64,000 nt of DNA from Lentzea cavernae (GCF_014653695.1 NZ_BNAR01000007.1:62001-126000), one strand, 5' to 3'. Numbered from the stretch's first letter, positions 36,932 to 48,843 are shown. Program-made: numbers and translations. Notes: generated from the letters alone by a model not told the origin.

Positions 36932-37219
36932 CTAGGCGAGTACTTCCTTGGCCACGTTGTCCGGGTGGTTCGGGCAGTTCGCCTCGTGGTGGGCCGGGCC
37001 GTCGGTCGTCAGTTCCGCGTTGGACGAGAAGAACTTCGGAGTCTGGCCGCAGCACATCGGCGTGACTTCGGGGTCTTCCTTCTTGTCCGGCCGCGGCACC
37101 TCGGTGGGCGGTGCCGGGATCGGGTCCGGCTCGACGACCGGAGTGCCCTCGAGCACGGACTCGGCTTCCTTGACGACCTCGTTCGCCGCGTGGTCCAGGT
37201 TCTCGTGTCGGAATGCCAT
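36932..37219 (-). CDS. Small Cys/His-containing protein of unknown function
   Basis: This 95-residue soluble protein has an acidic, Pro-rich middle (EPDPIPAPPTEVPRPDKKEDPE). Its C-terminal third, with TPMCCGQTPKFF followed by PAHHEANCPNHPDN, looks like a small metal-binding site (Cys-Cys ... His-His ... Cys ... His). A run of G before the ATG (GGGGGG, 7-9 nt) serves as ribosome-binding site. It lies directly upstream of the CHAT gene on the same strand but is separated by a terminator. No family is recognised. Confidence 0.6.
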   Translation of the reverse strand: MAFRHENLDHAANEVVKEAESVLEGTPVVEPDPIPAPPTEVPRPDKKEDPEVTPMCCGQTPKFFSSNAELTTDGPAHHEANCPNHPDNVAKEVLA

Positions 37220-37479
37220 GAGGTTTCCCCCCTCGTTTGGACTATTACTTTCCATCCCCCCAGATGGATTGCCCCGAGAGAGTCGCACACACAGCTACAG
37301 GCACGCGTCTCATTTAGCTAACGGCCACTCGTCCGGCCTAAGATCACCAAGTCCGACCTGCACAAACAGGTGACCCATTGTGATTTTTATGTCCAATATG
37401 TATCTACGAGCGGTCGGCGCGTACGCGGTTGCACAGGCGCCATGCCCGCCGCGCATTCATCGCAGTCCCAAACGAACGA
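37220..37479. other. Intergenic region with an AT-rich patch
   Basis: It carries the promoter region of the 95-residue protein, including a palindrome ACCTG-CACAAA-CAGGT near 37357-37373 and an unusually AT-rich patch (37378-37410). No gene is supported. Confidence 0.4.
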
Positions 37480-37517
37480 GAAGGGGCTCATCGGAATGAT
37501 CTCCGACGAGCCCCTTC
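37480..37517 (-). terminator. Terminator of the gatCAB operon
   Basis: A 10-bp stem (37480-37489 with 37508-37517) extended inward by TCGGA/TCCGA lies 10 nt after the gatB stop. It is followed on the minus strand by TCGTTCGTTT. Confidence 0.8.
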
Positions 37518-37527
37518 GGCGTTGTTG

Positions 37528-39030
37528 TCAGCTGCAGCGCGCGAGCACGATCTCCCGCACGCGGGCCGCGTCCGCCTGGCCCTTGGTGGCCTTCATGACC
37601 GCGCCGACGATGGCGCCGGCCGCCTGGACCTTGCCGTCGCGGATCTTCTGCGCGACGTCCGGCTGGGCCGCGAGGGCCTCGTCGACCGCCTTCTCCAGGG
37701 CCGAGTCGTCCGAGACGACCTTGAGGCCGCGCTTCTCCACGACCTCGTCCGGGCCGCCTTCGCCCTCGAGGACGCCGTTGACGGCCTCACGGGCGAGCTT
37801 GTTGGTGAGGGCGCCCGTGTTGACGAGCTCGATCACCCGTGCCACCTGGGCGGGGGTGATGGGCAGGTCGGTGAGCTCGACGCCGCGGGTGTTCGCCTGC
37901 TGCGCGAGGTAGGACACCCACCAGGGGCGGGCCTCGTCCGGCTTCGCGCCCGCCTCGACGGTCGCGATGATGAGGTCGAGGGCACCCGCGTTGACGAGGT
38001 CGCGGAGGACCTCGTCGGTGAGGTTCCAGTCCTTCTGGATGCGCGCGCGGCGCTCCCAGGGGAGTTCGGGGAGCGTCAGGCGCAGCTCCTCGACCCACTC
38101 GCGCGACGGCGCGATCGGGACCAGGTCGGGCTCCGGGAAGTAGCGGTAGTCCTCCGCCGTCTCCTTCTTGCGGCCCGGGGAGGTGCTGCCCGAGGACTCG
38201 TCGAAGTGACGGGTCTCCTGGGTGACCTCGCCGCCGGACTCCAGCACCGCGGCCTGGCGCGTCATCTCGAAGCGCACGGCGCGTTCGACGCTGCGCAGCG
38301 AGTTGACGTTCTTGGTCTCGGTGCGGGTGCCGAGGGCGCCGGTGGTCTTCGGGCTGAGCGACACGTTCGCGTCGCAGCGCAGCGAGCCCTGGTCCATGCG
38401 GACGTCGGACACGTCGAGCGCCTTGAGCAGGTCCCTCAGGGCCGTGACGTACGCACGGGCGACCTCGGGGGCGCGCTCCTTGGTGCCGGGGATCATCTTC
38501 GTGACGATCTCGATCAGCGGCACGCCGGCGCGGTTGTAGTCGAGCAGCGAGTGCTCGGCGCCGTGGATGCGACCGGTGGCGCCGCCGACGTGCAGCGACT
38601 TGCCCGTGTCCTCCTCCATGTGCGCGCGCTCGATCTCGACGCGGATGACCTCGCCGTCGTCCAGCGTCACGTCGAGCCAGCCGTTGAACGCGATCGGCTC
38701 GTCGTACTGCGACGTCTGGAAGTTCTTCGGCATGTCCGGGTAGAAGTAGTTCTTCCGGGCGAACCGGCACCACTCGGCGATCTCGCAGTTCAGCGCGAGG
38801 CCGATGCGCATCGCGGACTCGATCGCCTTGGCGTTGACGACCGGCAGCGCGCCGGGCAGGCCGAGGCAGATCGGGCAGGTGTTCGTGTTCGGCTCGCCGC
38901 CGAAGACGTTGGCGCAGCCGCAGAACATCTTCGTGTTGGTGTGCAGCTCGACGTGCACTTCCAGGCCCAGGACGGGGTCGTACTTCTCGATGACCTCGTC
39001 GTAGTCCATCAGCTCAACCAGAGCGGTCAT
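37528..39030 (-). CDS. gatB: Asp-tRNA(Asn)/Glu-tRNA(Gln) amidotransferase subunit B
   Basis: GatB binds the misacylated tRNA and activates its Glu or Asp for amidation with ammonia from GatA. The 500-residue protein has [18 protein letters not shown], the zinc-type [16 protein letters not shown], the [16 protein letters not shown] motif, and the C-terminal YqeY-like tail. It is the last gene of gatC-gatA-orf65-gatB; its ATG overlaps the stop of the small ORF (ATGA). It follows that this species uses the indirect route to Gln-tRNA. Confidence 0.96.
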   Translation of the reverse strand: MTALVELMDYDEVIEKYDPVLGLEVHVELHTNTKMFCGCANVFGGEPNTNTCPICLGLPGALPVVNAKAIESAMRIGLALNCEIAEWCRFARKNYFYPDMPKNFQTSQYDEPIAFNGWLDVTLDDGEVIRVEIERAHMEEDTGKSLHVGGATGRIHGAEHSLLDYNRAGVPLIEIVTKMIPGTKERAPEVARAYVTALRDLLKALDVSDVRMDQGSLRCDANVSLSPKTTGALGTRTETKNVNSLRSVERAVRFEMTRQAAVLESGGEVTQETRHFDESSGSTSPGRKKETAEDYRYFPEPDLVPIAPSREWVEELRLTLPELPWERRARIQKDWNLTDEVLRDLVNAGALDLIIATVEAGAKPDEARPWWVSYLAQQANTRGVELTDLPITPAQVARVIELVNTGALTNKLAREAVNGVLEGEGGPDEVVEKRGLKVVSDDSALEKAVDEALAAQPDVAQKIRDGKVQAAGAIVGAVMKATKGQADAARVREIVLARCS

Positions 39031-39224
39031 GCCAGCTCGTCCTTCCGCAGAGCGCGCGCGGCCAGCGCCGCACCGGTGACCGCCACCGCGATGCTCGCGA
39101 TCGCGTTCGCCAGCATCAGCTTGTCGTTCTTCGCACGGGCGTTGCGGAAGCCGGAGAACGCTCCCACCGCACCCGCGACGGCACCGGCCAGGCCGAGGAA
39201 TCCCCTTGCCCTCTTGATGTTCAC
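39027..39224 (-). CDS. Small membrane protein inserted between gatA and gatB
   Basis: This 65-residue protein has two hydrophobic segments (about residues 9-24 and 38-58) and basic ends (MNIKRARG and [10 protein letters not shown]). Its GTG overlaps the gatA stop (GTGA) and its stop overlaps the gatB ATG (ATGA), so it is translationally coupled to both. In M. tuberculosis pfkA lies at this place instead (from memory). No function is known. The perfect 4-nt overlaps at both ends argue that it is a real gene. Confidence 0.82.
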   Translation of the reverse strand: MNIKRARGFLGLAGAVAGAVGAFSGFRNARAKNDKLMLANAIASIAVAVTGAALAARALRKDELA

Positions 39225-40705
39225 AGCGACGGGCCTCCAAACGCTCCACGCGCCGCCTCGTACGCCGCGGCGACTCGGTACATGCGGTGGTCCTGCAGCG
39301 CAGGAGCCATGATCTGCAGACCGACCGGCATTCCGTCCTCATCGGACAGACCGCTCGGGACGCTCATGGCCGGGGTGCCCGCGAGGTTCGCGGGGATCGT
39401 GCAGAGGTCGGCCTTGTACATGGCCATCGGGTCGTTCGCGCGCTCACCGATCTTGAACGCCGTGGTCGGCGTGGTCGGCGAGATGAGCACGTCGAAGTTC
39501 TCGAACGCCTTCGCGAAGTCCTGCGTGATGAGCGTGCGGACCTTCTGGGCCGAGCCGTAGTACGCGTCGTAGTAGCCGGACGACAGCGCGTACGTGCCGA
39601 TCATGATGCGGCGCTTGACCTCCGGGCCGAAACCAGCCTCGCGGGTCAGCGACATGACCTCCTCGGTGCTTCGCGTGCCGTCGTCGCCGACGCGCAGGCC
39701 GTAGCGCATGGCGTCGAACCGGGCGAGGTTCGACGAGCACTCGCTCGGCGCGATCAGGTAGTACGCCGGGAGCGCGTAGTCGAAGCTCGGGCACGACACG
39801 TCCGCGATCTCCGCGCCGAGCTCCTTGAGCTGCGACACGGCGGCTTCGAAGCTGCGCGCCACGCCCTGCTGGTAGCCCTCACCGCTGAACTGCGTGACGA
39901 CACCGATGCGCAGGCCGGACAGGTCGCCGGACAGACCCTCGCGGGCAGCGGCGACGACCGGCGGGACCGGGGCGTTGATGGACGTGGAGTCCATGTGGTC
40001 GTAGCCCGCGATGACCTCGTGCAGCAGCGCGGCGTCGAGCACCGTGCGCGCGCACGGACCGGCCTGGTCCAACGAGCTGGAGAACGCCACGAGGCCGTAG
40101 CGGCTGACACCGCCGTAGGTGGGCTTCACGCCGACGGTGCCGGTGACGGCGCCGGGCTGGCGGATCGAGCCACCGGTGTCGGTGCCGATCGCGAGCGGGG
40201 CCTGGAACGCCGCGAGCGACGCCGACGAGCCGCCGCCGGAGCCGCCGGGGATGCGGTCGAGGTCCCACGGGTTGTGCGTGGGGCCGTACGCCGAGTTCTC
40301 GGTCGACGAACCCATGGCGAACTCGTCCATGTTCGTCTTGCCGAGGATGACGACGCCGGCTTCCTTGAGCTTGCGCGTCACCGTGGCGTCGTAGGGCGGC
40401 AGCCAGCCTTCGAGGATCTTGGAACCGACCGTGGTCGGCACGCCCTCGGTCGTCATGACGTCCTTGAGCGCCAGCGGCACACCGGCGAGCGGGGAGACCT
40501 GCTCACCGGCCTTGACGGCCTCGTCCACCCTGCGGGCCTGCGCGAGCGCGCCCTCGGTGTCGACGTGCAGGAAGGCGTGGACCTTCCCGTCGGTCTCGGC
40601 GATGCGGTCCAGGTGGGCCTGCGTGACCTCGACCGACGAGACCTCACCGCTGTGGATCTTCGCGGCGAGTTCGGCCGCGGTGGCGTGGATCAGGTCGTTG
40701 GTCAT
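39221..40705 (-). CDS. gatA: Asp-tRNA(Asn)/Glu-tRNA(Gln) amidotransferase subunit A
   Basis: GatA is the amidase that frees ammonia from glutamine. The 494-residue protein has the Ser-cisSer-Lys triad: the Lys in [12 protein letters not shown], and the Gly/Ser segment [15 protein letters not shown] followed by [12 protein letters not shown]. The rest of the sequence is typical to the C-terminus. ATG overlaps the gatC stop (ATGA); gatC, gatA, the small ORF and gatB form a single coupled unit. Confidence 0.97.
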   Translation of the reverse strand: MTNDLIHATAAELAAKIHSGEVSSVEVTQAHLDRIAETDGKVHAFLHVDTEGALAQARRVDEAVKAGEQVSPLAGVPLALKDVMTTEGVPTTVGSKILEGWLPPYDATVTRKLKEAGVVILGKTNMDEFAMGSSTENSAYGPTHNPWDLDRIPGGSGGGSSASLAAFQAPLAIGTDTGGSIRQPGAVTGTVGVKPTYGGVSRYGLVAFSSSLDQAGPCARTVLDAALLHEVIAGYDHMDSTSINAPVPPVVAAAREGLSGDLSGLRIGVVTQFSGEGYQQGVARSFEAAVSQLKELGAEIADVSCPSFDYALPAYYLIAPSECSSNLARFDAMRYGLRVGDDGTRSTEEVMSLTREAGFGPEVKRRIMIGTYALSSGYYDAYYGSAQKVRTLITQDFAKAFENFDVLISPTTPTTAFKIGERANDPMAMYKADLCTIPANLAGTPAMSVPSGLSDEDGMPVGLQIMAPALQDHRMYRVAAAYEAARGAFGGPSL

Positions 40706-41001
40706 GCTTCCTCACCCAGGATGCGGGGCACGCGGAACCGGCCGTCCTCGGCCTCAGGAGCGCCGGAGAGCGCCTGCTGCTGACCGAGGCTCGGACGGAC
40801 CACGTCCTCGCGGAAGACGTTGGTCAGCGGAACGGCGTGCGACGTCGGCGGGATGTCGGCCGTGGCGATGTCGCCAACGGAAGCCACCGACTGGAGGATC
40901 ACGTCGAGCTGGCCGGCGAACAAGTCGAGCTCGTCCTCGGACACAGCCAGCCTGGCGAGCTTCGCCAGGTGCGCGACCTCGTCGCGGGAGATGCTGGGCA
41001 C
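40702..41001 (-). CDS. gatC: Asp-tRNA(Asn)/Glu-tRNA(Gln) amidotransferase subunit C
   Basis: GatC holds GatA and GatB together. The roughly 99-residue protein starts [24 protein letters not shown], the family hallmark, and ends with the [10 protein letters not shown] tail typical of GatC. The start is uncertain: the GTG at 41001 gives the normal length, while a TTG at 41010 adds three residues; neither has an ideal ribosome-binding site. Confidence 0.94.
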   Translation of the reverse strand: MPSISRDEVAHLAKLARLAVSEDELDLFAGQLDVILQSVASVGDIATADIPPTSHAVPLTNVFREDVVRPSLGQQQALSGAPEAEDGRFRVPRILGEEA

Positions 41002-41231
41002 TCCTGTCAACCCCCGTAGGGTCGGGATACGAATCGGGAACCCCGTGAGTCTATGGGCTGGTCAGGCGCGCCTTCGAACGGGTTACCGCCACCGCGGTTG
41101 ACTGGCACGTCAACTTAACCGATCCGCAACGCGGACAGCAGGTCATGCGTTGACGATGCGTCTGCGAGAATCACCGACCGGCAACGGCGCGAGACGCGGG
41201 GTCTCTCGCACGAGCTATGGAGGCGTTCACC

Positions 41232-41885
41232 TTGTCGTTCCTGATCCGGGTCCAGCTCCCGGACCGTCCCGGCACCCTCGGCGCGGTCGCTTCGGCTTTG
41301 GGCGAGATCGGGGCGGACATACTCAGCGTCGACGTGGTGGAACGCGGCTCCGGCCTCGCCATCGACGACCTCGTGGTGGAACTCCCCTCCGGTCGCCTGC
41401 CCGACACGTTGATCACCGCCGCGGAGTCCATCGAGGGCGTCGAGGTCGACGCCGTGCGCCCCTACGCGGGCATCCTGGACACCCACCGCGAGCTCGAGCT
41501 CGTCGAGGAGATCGCCGAGGAGCCCAAGAAGGGCCTCGAGATCTTCACCGAGGGCGTTCCGAAGATCATCCGCGCCGGCTGGGCCATCGTCGTCGGCCCG
41601 AACGGCACCGGCATCACCCGCCTGACCGCGTCGTCGGCCGCCCCGGAGACCCGGATGTCGGACGTGCCGTGGTTCCCGCTGGAGCGCGCGACCGTGCTCG
41701 ACGGCGAGGAGGAGTGGGTGCCGGAGACCTGGCGCGAGCTGGGCACCGAACTGGCCGCGACGCCCCTGGGCAAGCCCGACCGCGTGCTCGTCGTCGGCCG
41801 CCCCGGCGGCCCGATGTTCCGCGCGGCCGAGGTGGCCCGCCTGGCGCACCTGGCCGGCATCGTCGCGGTCGTGCTCCCCGACTAG
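41232..41885 (+). CDS. ACT-domain protein
   Basis: This 217-residue protein starts with an ACT domain (LIRVQLPDRPGTLGAVASALGEIGADILSVDVVERGS), the amino-acid-binding fold of many regulators. A C-terminal domain ends PMFRAAEVARLAHLAGIVAVV, which resembles a GAF-like or acyl-sensor region. The same gene lies next to gatC in M. tuberculosis (Rv3013, from memory). A TTG at 41232 with GGAGG 7 nt upstream is preferred over an ATG at 41217 that lacks any such site. Ligand and target are unknown. Confidence 0.82.
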   Translation: MSFLIRVQLPDRPGTLGAVASALGEIGADILSVDVVERGSGLAIDDLVVELPSGRLPDTLITAAESIEGVEVDAVRPYAGILDTHRELELVEEIAEEPKKGLEIFTEGVPKIIRAGWAIVVGPNGTGITRLTASSAAPETRMSDVPWFPLERATVLDGEEEWVPETWRELGTELAATPLGKPDRVLVVGRPGGPMFRAAEVARLAHLAGIVAVVLPD

Positions 41886-42565
41886 CTGGGAGCCCTCGAC
41901 CTCTGCCGCCTGCGGGCCGTGGCGACCAGCTCGGCGTTGTTCTTCGCCGTGCGGCCGTCCGGCATCTTCAGCGTGTCCTCGAGGCCCATGCGCACGTGGT
42001 GCTCGAGGACCGCGGCGTAGTCGAGAACGGTCCACGCCTCTTCGTCCCGCCCGTGCAGCAGCACCGGCAGGCCGAGCGGCTCCACCTGCGCGAGCAGGCC
42101 CTCCGCCGTCTCCCGGGTCGCCACGACGGTGATGCGGCTGACGCCCTGCGGCAGGTTCCCGAGGTCGGCCGGCGCCTCCACGACGAGCTCGACCTCGACG
42201 TTGACCCGGTGCAGGGCCTGGGCGAGCTCGCGCCAGCCCGGTTCCGCGACGTGCACGCCGGCGATGTCCGGCCTGCCCGTCGCGAGCGCCGCCCAGCTGG
42301 CGATCAGCGGCTCGCGGACGCCGGACACGTTCGTGGACACGCTGATCTCGATGCCCGGCACGGCCGCCCGGACCGTGGCGATCGTCGTGGCCACCTCGGG
42401 CCCGACGAGCGTGAGCCCGCCGATGACGTCACGCGGGTGGATGTGCACCGACGTGACGCCGAGCGCGGCGACGTCGGCCGCGTCCTCGGCCAGGCGCTCC
42501 GGGGACAACGGCAGGGCCGGGTGCTCCGCGGCTGTGCGGGAGCCGTTCAGACAGGCTTGCAGCAC
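41882..42565 (-). CDS. BKACE-type (beta-keto acid cleavage enzyme) protein
   Basis: This 227-residue protein has the BKACE TIM-barrel marks: ACLNGSRT near the start, the metal-binding VHIHPRD, a Glu on the SVSTNVSG strand region, and C-terminal HHVRMGLEDTLKMPDGR. BKACEs cleave beta-keto acids with acetyl-CoA (for example 3-keto-5-aminohexanoate in lysine breakdown). At about 227 residues it is shorter than the usual 270-290, so some loops are missing and the substrate may differ. Convergent with the ACT gene, overlapping by 4 nt. Confidence 0.82.
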   Translation of the reverse strand: MLQACLNGSRTAAEHPALPLSPERLAEDAADVAALGVTSVHIHPRDVIGGLTLVGPEVATTIATVRAAVPGIEISVSTNVSGVREPLIASWAALATGRPDIAGVHVAEPGWRELAQALHRVNVEVELVVEAPADLGNLPQGVSRITVVATRETAEGLLAQVEPLGLPVLLHGRDEEAWTVLDYAAVLEHHVRMGLEDTLKMPDGRTAKNNAELVATARRRQRSRAPS

Positions 42566-42625
42566 ACCTCATACGGTCCCACACAATCCTCCTCACGGCG
42601 TTGGTCCAAGGGTTAAGTTGAGGGC

Positions 42626-42748
42626 ATGCGACTGGCCCTGGTGCTCGCCCAAGCCGACGATCTCGCGATCGGCGACCTGGCGCTGGGGCTGGGCGGGTTG
42701 ATCGCTCTGGTGGCGGTGGTCGTGGTGGCGGTCAAGCGCAAGCGCTGA
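42626..42748 (+). CDS. Small single-pass membrane protein (40 residues)
   Basis: The ORF begins MRLALVLAQADDLAIG, has one hydrophobic helix (about residues 17-36, ending VAVVVVAV) and ends KRKR. The basic end suggests that it stays on the cytoplasmic side. A purine run (GTTGAGGG) precedes the ATG, although it is close. It ends next to the stop codon of the convergent DUF262 gene. It is not in a known family. Confidence 0.5.
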   Translation: MRLALVLAQADDLAIGDLALGLGGLIALVAVVVVAVKRKR

Positions 42749-44404
42749 TCACAGGTCCCAGCCCTCGCTGAGCGTGCGCAACAGTTCCTTCTGCCTGGTC
42801 TCGAGAATCGCGGGCGTCCATTCGGACTGAGCGACCACCTGGCTGGTCAGCGCGAACGCCGCCACGCCCTTGCCGCTCAGGAAGTACTTGACCTTCTTGG
42901 TGCTGAAGTCGTTGTTGCTGACCTGTGCGTTCTTCCACCTGTTGAGCAGCACGAGATTCGCGAGCCGATGAGTCCAGGTGGCGCGTTCCTCAGCCGTGAA
43001 GTCGCTCAGCCACACCGAGCCCTCCTTCGGGCTCTGCGGCAGGACGTGTTCGACCGTGATGACCGGGAACTTGTAGACGGCACCAGGATCTCCGGCCAGC
43101 ATCTCGTCGAGCCTGAGCAGCACGTACCTCCGCGTCTTCTGGACCAGGTAGAGCGCACCGTCGAGCTGCCGCACGGTCTCCGCGCGTTCGTCGGCATCGA
43201 GGACGAACGCCGGGGAGTCCAGCCCGTGGCCTGCTGCCAGGTCCCGCAGCAGGTTCGAGTACCTCATCACCCGGGGCGTCGTGTAGATGCGGCGGATGAA
43301 CATGCTGGCGGCCAGCCGCTCCAACCGGGCGAGGAACCCGTCCAGCCAGACCGGGTCGTGACCGTGGTGACGCACAGCCCACAGCGCGGGCGGCAGCCAG
43401 TCGCTGTTGTCGATCTGAGCGAGCCGCCGGAACCACGAGTTGATCTGCTCCGCCTTCGCCGTCGACTCGTACTCGAAGTCGCGAATCTGCTCGTAAGCCT
43501 CGGCGTACGGCACCAACACGTCGTCGACGAACTCGGCCTGTCGTCCCGAGAGGTACTGGTTCAGCACCTGCTTCGGGAACTCGGTCATGAGGTCCTGCTT
43601 GGCGCGCTCCTTGGCGAAGATCATCCGGATGTACAGGAAGAGGTCGGCGAAGTCGTTCCGGCCGAGCCTCACCTCGGCCTCGTCCCACTTCTTGGCGTAC
43701 TCGTCGTCGAGCTCGCCGATGACCTTCGACTTGAAGATGTCCGCCGGCGACAGGTCAAGTCCCCTGGCGTTCATCACGCTGAAGATCCGATGAGCGCTCG
43801 CCAGGTTCGGGGTGCTGACGACCACCAGGAACGTCTGCGAGCTGATCATCTTGACCAGTCGGTGCCTCGCTTCCTCGCCCAGCCCGACGAGGGCGGCACG
43901 CAACGCCTTCGCGTTGTCGCGGATCGCCTTCTGCGCGTCGGTCTTCAGCACTCCGTCGCCGAGCGCGACCAGGTCTCCGACGCGTCCCGGCTCCTGCACG
44001 TAAGTGCGGAAGAAGGCTTGGTCCCGTTCCCTGAGCGCGAGCCGCGGCTTCGCCTTGAGACCGAGCAGCTCGTCACCCTGCTCGACGATCATCTTGCCGA
44101 GCGAGTCGCGGATGCCCCCTGGTGCGGCGAGGTCGCGGACGATCGCGAGGAGGATCGTGAGCGTCGTGAGCCGCTGCTGGCCGTCGATCACCTCGGAGTC
44201 GGCTTTGCCGTCCGCCTTGACGAGGACCATCGACCCGAGGAAGTACGGCTCGTCGCTGTCGACCGCTTCGACCAGGTCCTCGAGCAATTGGTGCGCCTGC
44301 TCCGTCCCCCACGCGTAGGGCCGCTGGTAGTCGGGGATCCGGAAGTCGTAATCGCTGCCGAACACCTTGTGCAGAGGCACCTCGTGGGCTTCGAGCTTGT
44401 GCAT
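42749..44404 (-). CDS. DUF262/DUF1524 protein (GmrSD-type restriction nuclease family)
   Basis: This 551-residue protein has an N-terminal DUF262 domain (IPDYQRPYAWG and the nucleotide-linked DGQQRLTTLTILLAIVRDLA) and a C-terminal DUF1524 His-Asn-His-like nuclease (ITVEHVLPQSPKEGS, then HRLANLVLLNRWKNAQVSN). This is the architecture of GmrSD type IV restriction enzymes, which cut modified phage DNA. It stands alone, without a methylase or BREX genes. GAGG lies 5 nt before the ATG at 44404. Whether it acts in defence is an inference from the family. Confidence 0.88.
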   Translation of the reverse strand: MHKLEAHEVPLHKVFGSDYDFRIPDYQRPYAWGTEQAHQLLEDLVEAVDSDEPYFLGSMVLVKADGKADSEVIDGQQRLTTLTILLAIVRDLAAPGGIRDSLGKMIVEQGDELLGLKAKPRLALRERDQAFFRTYVQEPGRVGDLVALGDGVLKTDAQKAIRDNAKALRAALVGLGEEARHRLVKMISSQTFLVVVSTPNLASAHRIFSVMNARGLDLSPADIFKSKVIGELDDEYAKKWDEAEVRLGRNDFADLFLYIRMIFAKERAKQDLMTEFPKQVLNQYLSGRQAEFVDDVLVPYAEAYEQIRDFEYESTAKAEQINSWFRRLAQIDNSDWLPPALWAVRHHGHDPVWLDGFLARLERLAASMFIRRIYTTPRVMRYSNLLRDLAAGHGLDSPAFVLDADERAETVRQLDGALYLVQKTRRYVLLRLDEMLAGDPGAVYKFPVITVEHVLPQSPKEGSVWLSDFTAEERATWTHRLANLVLLNRWKNAQVSNNDFSTKKVKYFLSGKGVAAFALTSQVVAQSEWTPAILETRQKELLRTLSEGWDL

Positions 44405-44509
44405 GACCGCCTCATCGGGCGGGTGGTGACCGTCGTTACGTCCTGCGGGATCGCGGATCTGACCCCAGAATCTGCCCTGATCGTCCCACCTTCTGGAGGT
44501 ATGAAGATC

Positions 44510-44734
44510 ATGGCCGTCACCGTGAACCTCGACATGCTCCTCGACAAGGCTTACGAGAACCTCCCGCTCACCGAGATCCTGGACGCCCCCGTCGACGCGC
44601 TGCAGGGCGTGAGCCCCGGCGACGCGGAGAAGCTGAAGGCCGCGTTCAACATCAAGACGGTGCGGGACCTGGGCACCAACAAGTACTTCCGCGCCGCCGT
44701 GACGTTGCTCGACCTGGAGACGACGGCTCGTTAG
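44510..44734 (+). CDS. Small helix-hairpin-helix-like protein
   Basis: This 74-residue soluble protein contains LQGVSPGDAEKLKAAFNIKTVRDLG, a pattern like the DNA-binding helix-hairpin-helix of Pol-beta type (G-h-x-x-x-x-A-x-x-L). It ends KYFRAAVTLLDLE. GGAGGT lies 9 nt before the ATG at 44510. It is divergent from the DUF262 nuclease gene, with 105 nt between starts, and convergent with an acetyltransferase gene (4-nt overlap). Function unknown. Confidence 0.72.
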   Translation: MAVTVNLDMLLDKAYENLPLTEILDAPVDALQGVSPGDAEKLKAAFNIKTVRDLGTNKYFRAAVTLLDLETTAR

Positions 44735-45165
44735 AGCACGATTCGGTAGTGGACGAAGGGCGTCTTCTCCGCGACCTGGTCGTAGAGCCGGCGGGCGGTC
44801 TCGTTCTGCTCGGCGGTGTGCCAGTAGACGCGGGCGCAGTTCTGCTGCTTCGCCCAGTTCGTGACCGCCTCGATGAGCGCGCGGCCGACGCCTCGGCCGC
44901 GTGCCTCGGGGGTGGTGAAGAGGTCCTGCAGGTAGCAGACGTCCGGGCCGGACGTGCTGGGGTGCTTGAAGAAGTGCGTGATGCCGACGAGGGTGCCGCC
45001 GTCGCGGGCGCATAGGGCGTGGATGGAACTGTCCGCCTGGAACGCTTGCCACTTCTCGTCGTAGGTCTCGGCGGGCAACGTGCGTTCGTAGAAGGTGTTG
45101 TAGCCCTCGAAGAGCTCCTGCCACCTGGTGCGGTCCGCGGGTTCGAGTGGGCCGATCGCGATCAT
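44731..45165 (-). CDS. GNAT-family N-acetyltransferase
   Basis: This 144-residue protein has the acetyl-CoA-binding motif A (LQDLFTTPEARGRGVGRALIEAVTNWAKQQ) and the motif B strand (VYWHTAEQNETARRLYDQVAEK). Substrate unknown. The ATG at 45165 has AAGGA 6 nt upstream. Confidence 0.88.
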   Translation of the reverse strand: MIAIGPLEPADRTRWQELFEGYNTFYERTLPAETYDEKWQAFQADSSIHALCARDGGTLVGITHFFKHPSTSGPDVCYLQDLFTTPEARGRGVGRALIEAVTNWAKQQNCARVYWHTAEQNETARRLYDQVAEKTPFVHYRIVL

Positions 45166-45194
45166 GTTGATCCTTTCTGCGGTCACCCGGTTGG

Positions 45195-45620
45195 ATGACC
45201 CCCGTGTCGACGACCCTCACCACCGAGCTGCTGCTGCACCGCGCGGGCACCAAGTCGTACTGGCGCGGCCTGACCTACCGCGAAGCGGTGCTGTCCCTGC
45301 GGGTGCACAGCAGGCACGTGGCCGCGCGGGTGCGGGGTGGTGACGAGGACGCCTACGCCGTCGAGCTGTCGTGGTCGGGGACGCATCTGGTGGGGGCGTG
45401 CAGTTGTCCGCACGGGTCCGAGGGGTTCTTCTGCAAGCACTGCGTGGCGGTCGGGCTGGTGCTGCTGGACCGGGGCGAGACGGTGCCGCCGCCCGACGCC
45501 GAGGACGTGGAGCTCAAGGACGTGCTGAGATCGCTGCCGCCCGACGTGTTGCGGGACCTGCTGTACGAGCAGGCGGCGGGTGACTCGAAGTTGCGGGCGC
45601 GGATCATCTCAGCACTCTGA
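45195..45620 (+). CDS. SWIM zinc-finger protein
   Basis: This 141-residue protein has the SWIM motif CSCPHGSEGFFCKHCVAV (C-x-C, then C-x-H), which binds zinc and may contact DNA or protein. The rest is charged. In longer bacterial proteins SWIM domains precede SWI/SNF helicases; no helicase is encoded here, so it is a stand-alone version. It is convergent with the next secreted protein gene, with a 12-nt overlap. Confidence 0.85.
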   Translation: MTPVSTTLTTELLLHRAGTKSYWRGLTYREAVLSLRVHSRHVAARVRGGDEDAYAVELSWSGTHLVGACSCPHGSEGFFCKHCVAVGLVLLDRGETVPPPDAEDVELKDVLRSLPPDVLRDLLYEQAAGDSKLRARIISAL

Positions 45621-46118
45621 CGGTCGCTGCGTCTCCGGCAGCAGCGCGCAGTGCTTGTAGTGGCCGAGTGCGACGTCCGCGAGTACCCAGCCCTCGCCCG
45701 CCCGGTCGAAGGTGAGCAGGTGGGGCAGGCCGTAGCCGGTGGACGGACCCGCGTGCGGCTCGGCGAGGTGCAACTCGGTGTGCTCGTAGAGGCTCGCCAC
45801 GACGGTCCGGCCGGCCTGGTCGACGTGGAACCGTTCGGAGCGCGTCTCGACCACGGCGGCCCGGTAGCGGGTGCCGGCCGACGCCCTGGCCGCGTCGAGC
45901 TTCGCCTCGTGCACCTCCAGCTTCCTGGCCAGCGCCGCGGTGACCGGGACGCCGAAGCCCGGTTCCTGCGGGCCGGTGGTGACCTTCTGAGCCCTGTTCT
46001 GCAGGTAGCGCTGGGCGATGCCGAGGATCTGGCTCCGGTCGCCCTCGGCCAGGGCGACCGGAGCGGCCGACGCCCCCAGCGGCGTCACCGCCACGAGCAA
46101 GACCGCTGCTGCTCTCAC
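45609..46118 (-). CDS. Secreted protein of unknown function
   Basis: This 169-residue protein has a signal peptide (residues 1-18, MRAAAVLLVAVTPLGASA) and a mature part of about 150 residues with no known motif. The pattern ILGIAQRYLQNRAQKVT resembles the start of nuclear-transport-factor-2-like or SCP-like extracellular domains, but the match is weak. It ends YKHCALLPETQRPSEC, a Cys pair that could form a disulfide. Confidence 0.7.
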   Translation of the reverse strand: MRAAAVLLVAVTPLGASAAPVALAEGDRSQILGIAQRYLQNRAQKVTTGPQEPGFGVPVTAALARKLEVHEAKLDAARASAGTRYRAAVVETRSERFHVDQAGRTVVASLYEHTELHLAEPHAGPSTGYGLPHLLTFDRAGEGWVLADVALGHYKHCALLPETQRPSEC

Positions 46119-46178
46119 GCGCGAAACCCCCGTTCGCCGGCACCTACCCGATGGACGCGCCGCCGCGAACGGGGTTGC

Positions 46179-48843
<2,665 letters not shown>

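Noticed and set aside
34570-37065. An 831-residue plus-strand frame antisense to the CHAT-TPR gene
   Set aside because: The CHAT His and Cys motifs and TPR helices are on the other strand; the frame is a codon-bias shadow.
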